Assembly: GCF_027913035.1 (NCBI RefSeq)
Contig: NZ_CP115777.1
Location: 1 to 64,000 of the forward strand
Origin: Paracoccus albus
Lineage (GTDB): Bacteria > Pseudomonadota > Alphaproteobacteria > Rhodobacterales > Rhodobacteraceae
DNA: 64,000 nucleotides
Direction: 5' to 3'
Below the pieces are notes generated by a model. The model was not told the origin of the DNA and searched no databases. It worked only from the letters and a program-made list of their open reading frames with translations. Each line of letters begins with the position of its first letter. Positions within the stretch are counted from its first letter, which is position 1. Positions 36,523-44,196 of this stretch are shown here, piece after piece. A program made the translations under genes and the position numbers.

Positions 36523-37737
36523 ATGTCAACTATGAATGCCCATGCTCTGTTTCTCGGCGCGAACACGAGCGCGTCCTACCATCAGGCGATCTTGCTGCCG
36601 GATGAGACGCGCCGCGCCCTTTTGCAGGCCGACCGGAAGCTTCGCGCCGCTATCCGCCGCGCCGCCGCCGAGGCCGTTCAGTTCGGCAAGCAGATGGCGC
36701 TCGCCACCGATGCCTACCGCGCCTCCAAGCAAGCGCCGCCGACCCTTGATGTTCGCTTCCTTCTTCAAGGGGGCCTTGCCTATGACACCGCCGTCGAACC
36801 GGCCTTCATGCCGCCGCAGCAATGCGACCGCGACACGGGCGTCTATGTAAAGACTTCGTTCTTGGCCCGTCAGGAACCTGGTCTTGCCGCTAAGAAATTC
36901 TTCGAACTGGTCGAGACGGCCATCAAGCCTCTGTGTGATGCCGAAGGCTGGACCATCAAGAAGAAGAGTACCTGTGTGCGGGTCGAGATCAGCCCGTTCA
37001 TGCATATCGATTACCCGCTCTACGCGATCCCTGATGAAGCCTTCGAGACCTTGGAAAAGAGCCTTCGCGATGCGACGGGGGAAACGCTGGTGACCGCCGC
37101 ATCCCAGATGCTTACTCTGATGGACCGTCATCGCACGCTTCGCATCCCTTCCGACCGGATCATGCTCGCACACCGCGAAGAGGGCTGGGTGCAGTCCGAT
37201 CCCCGCGCCCTTCATGACTGGTTCGAAGAACAGTTCTCACGCTACGGGCCCCAGGTCCGGCGTCAGAGCCGATACTTCAAGGGATGGCGCGATTTTGCAT
37301 TCGAACAGGGCGGGCCATCTTCGGTTGCCCTCATGGTCTGTATCGCCAACTGCTACCGCGAAGGCTTTGTCTCTGCCGACGAGGCGCGAGACGATTTGGC
37401 GTTTCATCAGGTCGCAGGCGCGCTTTCCAATTTTATGCGCGATCCTATCCAGAACCCGGTCTTGGACGTTCCGAGCGCCCTCAACGACTGGGACGACATC
37501 GAGCGTGCCCGCTATCGCAGCGCCGCTAACCAACTGCACGAGACGGTCGGGACCGCGCTGAACGGGCATTACTTGCAAGACCTGACCGTGCAGCGCCTTC
37601 AGAAAGCGCTCGGGCGGCGCGTGCCGAACCGCCCCGATCTTGTCAAAGCTCATAGCAAGGTGCCCGAGATCGCCGCCCCTGCGGCGGTTATCTCCAGCGC
37701 ACCGCTCAAGACCACGGCGCGCACGACTTCGGGGTGA
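36523..37737 (+). CDS. CBASS cyclic-oligonucleotide synthase (CD-NTase, DncV/CdnC-like)
   Basis: 404 aa from ATG 36523. The nucleotidyltransferase core is FLLQGGLAYDTAV (Gly83-Gly84 where most have Gly-Ser) followed by PPQQCDRDTGVYV, giving the metal ligands Asp102 and Asp104, and HIDYPLYAIP with the third Asp (163). Motif order and the PPQxxDxDxGVY phrase match DncV-group enzymes. These make a cyclic di- or trinucleotide upon phage infection to activate the effector. The stop overlaps the start of cap2 by four bases. Confidence 0.9.
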   Translation: MSTMNAHALFLGANTSASYHQAILLPDETRRALLQADRKLRAAIRRAAAEAVQFGKQMALATDAYRASKQAPPTLDVRFLLQGGLAYDTAVEPAFMPPQQCDRDTGVYVKTSFLARQEPGLAAKKFFELVETAIKPLCDAEGWTIKKKSTCVRVEISPFMHIDYPLYAIPDEAFETLEKSLRDATGETLVTAASQMLTLMDRHRTLRIPSDRIMLAHREEGWVQSDPRALHDWFEEQFSRYGPQVRRQSRYFKGWRDFAFEQGGPSSVALMVCIANCYREGFVSADEARDDLAFHQVAGALSNFMRDPIQNPVLDVPSALNDWDDIERARYRSAANQLHETVGTALNGHYLQDLTVQRLQKALGRRVPNRPDLVKAHSKVPEIAAPAAVISSAPLKTTARTTSG

Positions 37738-39389
37738 TGAACACTTGGGAGCGCGTGCGTGAGGTTCTTGCCGGACACGGGTTTACCCTCGTGCCAGGCT
37801 CCGGGCGGGATCGGTATCAAGGCCAAGTTAAGATTGGCACGGTATCAGTATCCTTAGAGATCGAGATCACCGATTACGACTTTTTAGACCTGCCGAAAAT
37901 CCGGGTGCTAAAGCGCGACGCTCTTCCCAAGCGCCTCACCGCTCATATCGTCAGCGACGGTACCCTGTGCTATGCGGAAAAAGCCACGTTCTTGCTCGAC
38001 CGCTACCAGCCAGATCGCAGCGTTGCATCCTGTCTTGAGCAGGCCCGCACAACGCTCAACACATTGCTTCACGGCAACCCGAGCTCAGCCTACATGACCG
38101 AGCTGGCTGCCTATTGGAGCGCCACGCCCTATTGCCTTATCGATGAACAGTCGGGATTAACGCGCTGCGTGTTCGGAGTATGTACGTTTCAAAACGGTCC
38201 ACAAATCCTCATTGCAGGAAAGAGCGAAGAGCGCCTTCAAGCTTGGACCAAAAAGGCCGGGGGGACATTCAGCAAGACCTTCGAAGCGCCGGTGGTGCAC
38301 GCGATTGATGCGATCCGTCCGCCATCATCCGGCACGCTTACGCTGGAAGGCGCGACCAACTGGCTTCAGTCTCAAACGGGAAGCGCGCGATCATTGGTCG
38401 ATCTAGCCATTGGCACGGCCAAGGAACGACCCTCGCTCCTCATTGCAGCTTCGAATGCGATAATCGGGTTCCGCGCGGAAAAGACTGCGCTGATCAAGAA
38501 ATCGGAGCAAGGGGGATTTAGGGCGTCTGCGCTGCCCGGTCTTTGGAAAAAAGAGGCCGGACGTGCGCGCTTGGAGACCTTCCACTGCGTACCTGCCAGC
38601 CATGATGAAATCATGGCGCGCAATCTCGATAGAGCAGCGCCGCTAACGGGGAAGCGGCTGGCCATGATCGGGTGTGGAACCATTGGCGGCTATCTCGCCC
38701 GTGCCCTTGTCCAGCTTGGTGCGGGGCAAGGTGCCGCGTTGCTGCTTATCGACCATGACGATCTCAAGCCGGAAAATCTCGGGCGGCACATCCTGGGCGC
38801 TCGCCATCTTTGGCGGAATAAGGCCGTGGCCTTGGCTGATCTACTCGGAAGCGATTTTCCGGACGCGCAGCTTGAGGCTGTCGCCGCGCAGGCGCAGGGC
38901 ACTTTTGATCGCCTTGCAGGCTATGATCTGGTCATCGATGCAACGGGCGATGAGCAGTTCTCCGAGGCGCTGAATGGCTTCGCGCTCACGCGGATAGGTG
39001 GTGCTGAGCCCTTTCCGCCGACGCTATTTACCATGCTCTTTGGCAATGGCCTTGCTGCACAAAGCTATCTTGCCCGCTGGGAAAAAGGCAGAGCTTGCTA
39101 TCGCTGTCTGAAGCCGCGCTTCGAGGGCGAGTGGCGCTTTAATCCACTCAAGCCGGAGGCCAGGGAAACCGGCACAGCCATTCGGCCTTGTGCGCAAGGT
39201 TCATTCATTCCCTATGCTGTCCCTGCATCTATGCAGGCGGCAGCATTGGCCGCGACCCATGCAAGTGAAGTCTTCTTGGATCGATACGATTATGATTTGC
39301 GTACGGTTCAGGTAGTCCCGTCAGCTACTACCCAAGTTCCATTAAAAAACGTTGAACGAGCAAAAACTTGTCCAGCCTGCTCTACTTGA
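37734..39389 (+). CDS. cap2: Cap2, E2-E1 ubiquitin-transfer-like CBASS regulator
   Basis: 551 aa. The N-terminal E2-like domain has HIVSDGTLCYAEK with Cys79 as the likely catalytic cysteine. The C-terminal ThiF/E1 domain has the nucleotide-binding MIGCGTIGGYLARALVQLGAG and LLIDHDDLKPENLGRH, a CYRC...CPAC zinc site, and Cys in RPCAQGSFIPY as candidate E1 nucleophile. Cap2 conjugates the CD-NTase C-terminus to targets and so primes it. The upstream CD-NTase ends in a flexible tail (KTTARTTSG) with a C-terminal Gly, as needed for conjugation. No Cap3 deconjugase follows. Confidence 0.9.
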   Translation: MMNTWERVREVLAGHGFTLVPGSGRDRYQGQVKIGTVSVSLEIEITDYDFLDLPKIRVLKRDALPKRLTAHIVSDGTLCYAEKATFLLDRYQPDRSVASCLEQARTTLNTLLHGNPSSAYMTELAAYWSATPYCLIDEQSGLTRCVFGVCTFQNGPQILIAGKSEERLQAWTKKAGGTFSKTFEAPVVHAIDAIRPPSSGTLTLEGATNWLQSQTGSARSLVDLAIGTAKERPSLLIAASNAIIGFRAEKTALIKKSEQGGFRASALPGLWKKEAGRARLETFHCVPASHDEIMARNLDRAAPLTGKRLAMIGCGTIGGYLARALVQLGAGQGAALLLIDHDDLKPENLGRHILGARHLWRNKAVALADLLGSDFPDAQLEAVAAQAQGTFDRLAGYDLVIDATGDEQFSEALNGFALTRIGGAEPFPPTLFTMLFGNGLAAQSYLARWEKGRACYRCLKPRFEGEWRFNPLKPEARETGTAIRPCAQGSFIPYAVPASMQAAALAATHASEVFLDRYDYDLRTVQVVPSATTQVPLKNVERAKTCPACST

Positions 39390-39775
39390 GTGGAGCACCC
39401 CTTCACTCTCAAGTCATTTTAGAATTAGATTCAGGTTAAGTCACCAACTAGCTGTGGACTAGCCACCGCTCGTCAATGTCCGCTTCTGGGAAGCTGCAGT
39501 GCAGCAACCAATAACACCGTCAAAGTCTGGTTGGGGCCGACCGTTCGCTCTGCAACTGTATTCGCTCCGGTCAGTCCGAACGTCGCTAAGGGCTCGGAGC
39601 AGACATGCGGCGCCGCAGCGGGTCGAACAGCCGGCAGGCATCAGCGGACGTCGCTCCCGGCCCAATCCTGCCTTTCATCGAAGTTTCAGATGCTGCGGCG
39701 CGGCCCGTCGAACCTGCCATTCGCTGCGATTACGAACAACGCACTTCGGCGTGGCACTCAAAGGCCGCGCTAACC
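39390..39775. other. Gene-free stretch after cap2
   Basis: No frame resembling the Cap3 JAB/MPN protease was found on either strand. The sequence from about 39500 looks like intergenic IS debris. A deletion that removed cap3 could end here, but no IS end was recognised. Confidence 0.4.
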
Positions 39776-40057
39776 CTGGTAGGAAGGAGTCAGGCCTATC
39801 CACTGGCCGGACGCTTCGGCGCGGGCATGGGCCTGGCTGCGACCTTCGTTCTGATGTCGCTGATCGGGCTGGGAGGCGTGCTTCTGGCGATGCGCCTATG
39901 GCCCGCAGGCGACCCGAGCGATATCGCCCATGATCACCCCGACCTGCCCGACGACCACCCGCATCTGCGCGAACACGGTGTGCAAGGGCACCACCACGCG
40001 CTGATCATGGACGATCTGCACCGGCATTGGCCCTATCAGGTCAATCCCGCCAAATAG
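39776..40057 (+). pseudogene. C-terminal remnant of an MFS transporter
   Basis: One hydrophobic helix (GMGLAATFVLMSLIGLGGVLLAM) followed by a His-rich cytoplasmic tail (HDHPDLPDDHPHLREHG, HHHALIMDDLHRHWP). The eleven preceding helices of a major-facilitator protein are absent. The His-rich tail suggests a metal-related transporter. It overlaps the 3' end of chrA by 22 bp. Confidence 0.6.
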
Positions 40058-41430
40058 AGCAGGACACCAGCGGCGGCGGAGGCGGCCAGAACGGTCGTCA
40101 TTCCCAGCTTCAACCGGAAGACCGCAACGACCGCCAGAACGGTCAACGCCGCCGCCGCCCAGTTGATCGACGCCAGTTTCGGAAGTTCCAGCGACAGCGG
40201 GCCGAGATCGACCCGCGCGACCTCGCGCCAGATGACATGAATGGCGAACCAGATCGCCAGATTCAGGATGACACCCACCACCGCCGCCGTCACTGCGGTC
40301 AGGGCGGCAGAGATCGACCGATTGTTGCGCAATCGCTCCATCCACGGCGCACCAAGAAAGATCCACGCAAAGCAAGGTGCAAAGGTGACCGAGGTCGCAA
40401 GCAGCCCGCCCGCCGTCCCGGCCAGCAGACCACCTGCTTCGCGATAAGCCGCCATGAAGCCCACAAATTGCAGAACCATGATCAGCGGGCCGGGCGTCGT
40501 TTCGGCCATGCCCAACCCGTCCAGCATCTCGCCGGGGCGCAGCCAGCCATAGGTGCCCACGGCCTCTTGCGCGACATAGGCCAGAACCGCATAGGCACCG
40601 CCGAAGGTCGCGACCGCCATTTTTGAAAAGAAGGTGGCAATGTCAGTAAAGACATTCCCCGCACCCAAGGACACGACCAGCAGTCCGACCGGCAGAAGCC
40701 ACAGCGCCAGTGCCGCGATTCCCGCAATCAGCACCGCGCGCCGTTCGGATGCGGGCATCACGATCATTTCCGCACCAAGCACTGTATCGGCATCGTTAAC
40801 ATGAACCGAACCCACTGCCCCATGCCCGCCACCCGGCTTGAACGCCGCCAGCCCGGCCCTTGCGCCCAGCCAGCCCACAAGCGCCGCGACAGCGATAATC
40901 AGCGGGAACGGTGCGGCGAAGGCAAAGATCGCGACAAAGGACAGCGCCGCGATGGCGCGCATCGCATCGTTCTTCAGCGCCCGCTTGCCGATCCGTACCA
41001 GCGCCTGCAGCACGATGGCCAGCACCGCCGCCTTCAGCCCGAAGAACATCGCCGAGACGATCCCGACATCGCCCCAGATAGCATAGATCCAGCTAAGCGC
41101 CATGATCGAGACGACGCCCGGCAGAATGAACAGCCCACCCGCGATGATCGCACCGCGAACGCCATGCATCAGCCAGCCGATATAAGTGGCAAGCTGCTGC
41201 GCCTCGGGGCCGGGCAGCAGCATGCAGAAATTCAGCGCATGCAGGAAGCGGTCGTCGCCCAGCCAGCGCTTTTCCTCGACTACAATGCGGTGCATGACTG
41301 CGATCTGCCCGGCAGGCCCGCCAAATGAGAGGACCGCGACCCGTGCCCAGACTTTTGTGGCCTCGGCCAGTGTCGGAAACTCACGACCGGAAGTGGATCG
41401 AGCTATGGCTTGTCCCTGACGGTTACTCAT
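40036..41430 (-). CDS. chrA: Chromate efflux transporter ChrA (long form)
   Basis: 464 aa with two homologous halves, each with CHR-family motifs: VLSFGGPAGQIAVMHRIVVEEKRWL and LLPGPEAQQLATYIGW in the first, VATFGGAYAVLAYV and TPGPLIMVLQFVGFMAAY in the second. It exports chromate by proton motive force. The start overlaps the chrB stop by four bases. Confidence 0.95.
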   Translation of the reverse strand: MSNRQGQAIARSTSGREFPTLAEATKVWARVAVLSFGGPAGQIAVMHRIVVEEKRWLGDDRFLHALNFCMLLPGPEAQQLATYIGWLMHGVRGAIIAGGLFILPGVVSIMALSWIYAIWGDVGIVSAMFFGLKAAVLAIVLQALVRIGKRALKNDAMRAIAALSFVAIFAFAAPFPLIIAVAALVGWLGARAGLAAFKPGGGHGAVGSVHVNDADTVLGAEMIVMPASERRAVLIAGIAALALWLLPVGLLVVSLGAGNVFTDIATFFSKMAVATFGGAYAVLAYVAQEAVGTYGWLRPGEMLDGLGMAETTPGPLIMVLQFVGFMAAYREAGGLLAGTAGGLLATSVTFAPCFAWIFLGAPWMERLRNNRSISAALTAVTAAVVGVILNLAIWFAIHVIWREVARVDLGPLSLELPKLASINWAAAALTVLAVVAVFRLKLGMTTVLAASAAAGVLLYLAGLT

Positions 41431-42263
41431 GCCGCACCACCTGGCTTGTTCGTCGGCCAGTTATGCGTCTCGGATGTTGCATCGCGGCACCAACGGTAGA
41501 AGGCGTCGTAAAGCGCCAGCCCGGCCTCAAGTTGCTCCAGATCGTCGGAATACATCCGCGACAGCCCCAGCGAGGCCGCCAGCAGCCCCGGAACCTCGGG
41601 CGCAAGATCCGGCCGCGCCGTGTCAGCCCCACGAACGATTGCTGCAAGCCGGTCGAGCGCGGGCAGCTTTAGACCAAATTCCTGCAACATGATATCGAAT
41701 GTGCAAAGCTCGCCGCGATGGCTCCAGAAGCAATCCTCGACATCGAAGGGCATGGCACCAAAGGTGTTGGCGACATCGGCAACCTCTGCTGGCGCCACGA
41801 ACAGGAACACAGCGCGCGGATCAACAAAACGGCGGATCAGCCATGGGCAAGCGATGCGGTCGATCTTCGGGCGCGACCGTGTCACCCAAACACTGCGGCC
41901 CTCTGCATCTCTCGCGGTAATCTTGGTCGGGTCGATCACCGGTAAGCCCGCCGCGCGCCACGCTGCGAAGCCACCTTCCAGATATTCGGCGGCAATCCCC
42001 CTGCTGCGCAGCAGAGCTGCCAACCCCTGACTGCGGGCATGACCTTCGGCGCAGACGGTCACGACAGGTCCGCTCATGCGTTCGATCAGTGATTTAAGTC
42101 TTTCCGGTGTCATCTCTTCATCGCTCAGCGCATTTGCGCCGGGCACTAGGAAGGGGTCTTTGGCGCGAACGACTTCGCGCTGGCTGTCCAGAATTATCGG
42201 GCAGCGTGACGTGCCAATCAGCTTCGACAGCTTGTCTGCGGTTATCGCATCAGGCGCAGGCAT
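41427..42263 (-). CDS. chrB: Rhodanese-ChrB fusion chromate resistance protein
   Basis: 278 aa. Residues 1-110 are a rhodanese domain with an active-site loop CAEGHARS (Cys and Arg retained). The remainder is the ChrB C-terminal domain (VWVTRSRPKIDRIACPWLIRRFVDP, FDVEDCFWSHRGELCTFD). ChrB proteins act as chromate sensors or resistance accessories. The rhodanese fusion occurs in alphaproteobacteria; its substrate is not established. It is first gene of the chrBA operon. Confidence 0.88.
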   Translation of the reverse strand: MPAPDAITADKLSKLIGTSRCPIILDSQREVVRAKDPFLVPGANALSDEEMTPERLKSLIERMSGPVVTVCAEGHARSQGLAALLRSRGIAAEYLEGGFAAWRAAGLPVIDPTKITARDAEGRSVWVTRSRPKIDRIACPWLIRRFVDPRAVFLFVAPAEVADVANTFGAMPFDVEDCFWSHRGELCTFDIMLQEFGLKLPALDRLAAIVRGADTARPDLAPEVPGLLAASLGLSRMYSDDLEQLEAGLALYDAFYRWCRDATSETHNWPTNKPGGAA

Positions 42264-42670
42264 ATGCGTTCCTCCGATTCAACGGTCGTTTTCTGGAACG
42301 CGAGCTTCAGCTGTCGCCTCGTGGGGAGATCGCGGATCCCCATAGCGACTATCTTCACGATACCACTAGGGGTGTCAACCGGCGCGGCTTCTGCGAACTA
42401 TCAAGCAGAACAACGCCAGTAGCAAATGGCTGCTTCGACTTTATGCTGCACATGCTCCGCCGCAATGCCGCAAGTCGGCTCACCGCCCGTCGTGGCGATG
42501 CCAGGCTCGTGCGTGGCTCAGGGAACTGGAGCCGGGCCTCCGGCGCTTGATGCCTGAATTGACGGTATCTGACTGAAACTTTGTGGAGTCTCACAACAAC
42601 CGCTCCCGCCGCACAACGCCGGCTAGCTCTGCCTATGCGTGATGATTAACGTGTCGATCAGCAGCGTATC
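42264..42670. other. Gene-free stretch upstream of chrB and leader copy 1
   Basis: No supported gene. It should contain the chrBA promoter on the minus strand near 42264-42380. A plausible-looking 79-aa minus-strand frame (42355-42594) has the low-complexity, Arg/Ser/Leu-rich look of a spurious frame. Confidence 0.4.
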
Positions 42671-43423
42671 TCACCTTCGTCAAATATGCTCGGGGTGAGC
42701 CGCGTCAGCGGCGAGGGGCAGACAGCCCCTTTTCTTTCTGCTTGTCGGTTACCGTATTGTGGATAGCGTTTTGCGGGTTCAGATGTGGGTGCCGGAAACT
42801 CCTTTGTGCGGCTCCCCGTCCCTTGTCCGGGGACCGTGCCCTAATCTCGGCCGCTGCGCGCCCTCGATCCGAGCCAGTCAGGGCGATGCGACCGGCTGCG
42901 GCTTCTGCGGTCTGTCTCGTCCCGAGCCAGATCCTCGCGCGCCGGTCCTGGTCGCCCTGCCCTGCCCGTCTCGGCCCATCCGGGTCACGGTCACTGGCGC
43001 GGGTGCCAATGGCGATCGCATCGCCCTGCAACTACTGCCGATCAGGATCTGGTAGCCCGCGCCGGGGCGCGGGCTGCTGTCGGCCGGGGGATTCGGCCAA
43101 AGGCCGAACGCCCCGGCTTTGCCTGGGCCACGTCGCGCGTGCGCGCCGCATCCTGGATTGAGGGCCTGTTCCGGCCCTCTTTCCAAGGGGTGGGTCCTCG
43201 CCATGCTCGCTTCCTCCACCTGCGCCTGGCGGCTTGGTTCCGTGCTGCTGCGCGTGGCTCCGGTCCCGGCTGCGCCGCCCTTGGAAATTCACCGACCCGG
43301 TTCGCCACCTGGCAAGGCTTCAGGAGAGGGCGCGCTGCGCGCTTCTCGCCTGAAACCTTCGCCCATTATGGGCACCCCGACCGAGGCAAAGACCAAGGCG
43401 GGAATGTCGCGAAAAAGGAGAGC
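42671..43423 (+). repeat. Structured leader repeat, copy 1 (full length)
   Basis: 753 bp ending at the ribosome site of the DUF3768 gene, near-identical over most of its length to 59220-59981. It opens with a terminator hairpin (GGGGC-AGACA-GCCCC-TTTTCTTT, 42715-42737). Later stems include AGCCCGCGC/GCGCGGGCT (43054-43075, loop CGGG), a nested GCCGGGG/CCCCGGC helix (about 43080-43115), GAGGGCC/GGCCCTC, and the long-range TTTCCAAGGG/CCCTTGGAAA pair (43180-43189 with 43278-43287). Confidence 0.85.
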
Positions 43424-43894
43424 ATGATGCTCGACACCGATAAACTGACCTACGCTTGCCGGGCCTGCTGGCATATCTTCGACGCCATCGAACAGCCGGA
43501 ACAGTGCCCAAAATGCGCCGCCAACGGCCAGCCGCGTGACTTTCCGACGCTCGAAACCGACCTTATTGCCCGGCAGAACGACGCTTTCCGCAAGGGGATG
43601 ATCGATGGACTGCCCCGCGACATGCTTGGCCTGATCGTCAGCACGCCGGGCGTTCGTGCCATGGGACGCGATTTTGAAACCGCCGCCTATGTCTCTGTCT
43701 CCAAAGACACGGTTTTCAGTGAGGCCAATGACCCTTGGGGCGCGCGTGATTTCGGGACCGTGATCGTCAACGGCACGAAGGTCTGGTGGAAGATCGACCT
43801 GTACAACAACGACTTTGACGCGGGCTCCGAAGCGCCTTGCGATCTCGCGCAGACCCGCCGCCTCGTCACCATCCTCTTGCCGTCAGAATACTGA
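43424..43894 (+). CDS. DUF3768 protein with N-terminal zinc ribbon
   Basis: 156 aa from ATG 43424 (another ATG follows at once), preceded by AAAAAGGAG. The first 35 residues contain YACRACWHIFDAIEQPEQCPKC, a rubredoxin-like CxxC...CxxC. The rest matches DUF3768 (RQNDAFRKGM, DNDPWGARDFGT-like ANDPWGARDFGTV, KVWWKIDLYNNDF, RRLVTILLPSEY). The family is common on alphaproteobacterial conjugative plasmids near ardC and parB-like genes. Function unknown. Confidence 0.85.
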   Translation: MMLDTDKLTYACRACWHIFDAIEQPEQCPKCAANGQPRDFPTLETDLIARQNDAFRKGMIDGLPRDMLGLIVSTPGVRAMGRDFETAAYVSVSKDTVFSEANDPWGARDFGTVIVNGTKVWWKIDLYNNDFDAGSEAPCDLAQTRRLVTILLPSEY

Positions 43895-44013
43895 CCCCCG
43901 GATCGGCCCGCTCCGCTCCGTGCGGGCCGAGGTTGGCCTGTCGAGCAGGCCCAACGGGGAGGGACGGCCAACGTCCCCCCCACCCATCCCGAACCTGAAA
44001 GGAGGTGAGACGA

Positions 44014-44121
44014 ATGGATGAATGGCTGCAAGCGCGTATCGCGGAAGCATGGGCGCTTGTCAGGAAGGGCGACACCTTTGGCATTGGACGCCGCTTCCTG
44101 ATTCAGCACGGGGCAATCTGA
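44014..44121 (+). CDS. 35-aa small protein
   Basis: MDEWLQARIAEAWALVRKG followed by DTFGIGRRFLIQHGAI. It has a perfect AAAGGAGGTGAG ribosome site, which is the main support. An amphipathic helix is likely. It sits between the DUF3768 and ParB-like genes in the same orientation. Function unknown. Confidence 0.6.
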   Translation: MDEWLQARIAEAWALVRKGDTFGIGRRFLIQHGAI

Positions 44122-44127
44122 TTGCCC

Positions 44128-44154
44128 GCTCTGTCCCCCAAAAGGGGGCAGAGC
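44128..44154 (+). promoter_or_regulatory. Strong hairpin upstream of the ParB-like gene
   Basis: GCTCTG-T-CCCCC (44128-44139) pairs with GGGGG-CAGAGC (44144-44154) around an AAAA loop. It ends 42 bp before the ATG and overlaps the region right after the 35-aa gene. It could be a terminator without a T-run or an mRNA or ssDNA structural element. Confidence 0.55.
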
Positions 44155-44196
44155 ACCAATAACACAAACCAACTTCGCGAAAAAAGGATAATCACC

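Noticed and set aside
39390..39775. Search for a Cap3 (JAB) gene after cap2
   Set aside because: No HxHxxxxxxxxSxxD-like motif or suitable frame on either strand.
42355..42594. 79-codon minus-strand frame upstream of leader copy 1
   Set aside because: No start context, low-complexity Arg/Ser-rich text, overlaps the expected chrB promoter side; likely spurious.
43139..43423. Upstream in-frame extension of the DUF3768 gene through leader copy 1
   Set aside because: The same leader precedes unrelated genes in copies 3 and 4. The strong ribosome site just before 43424 sets the start there.
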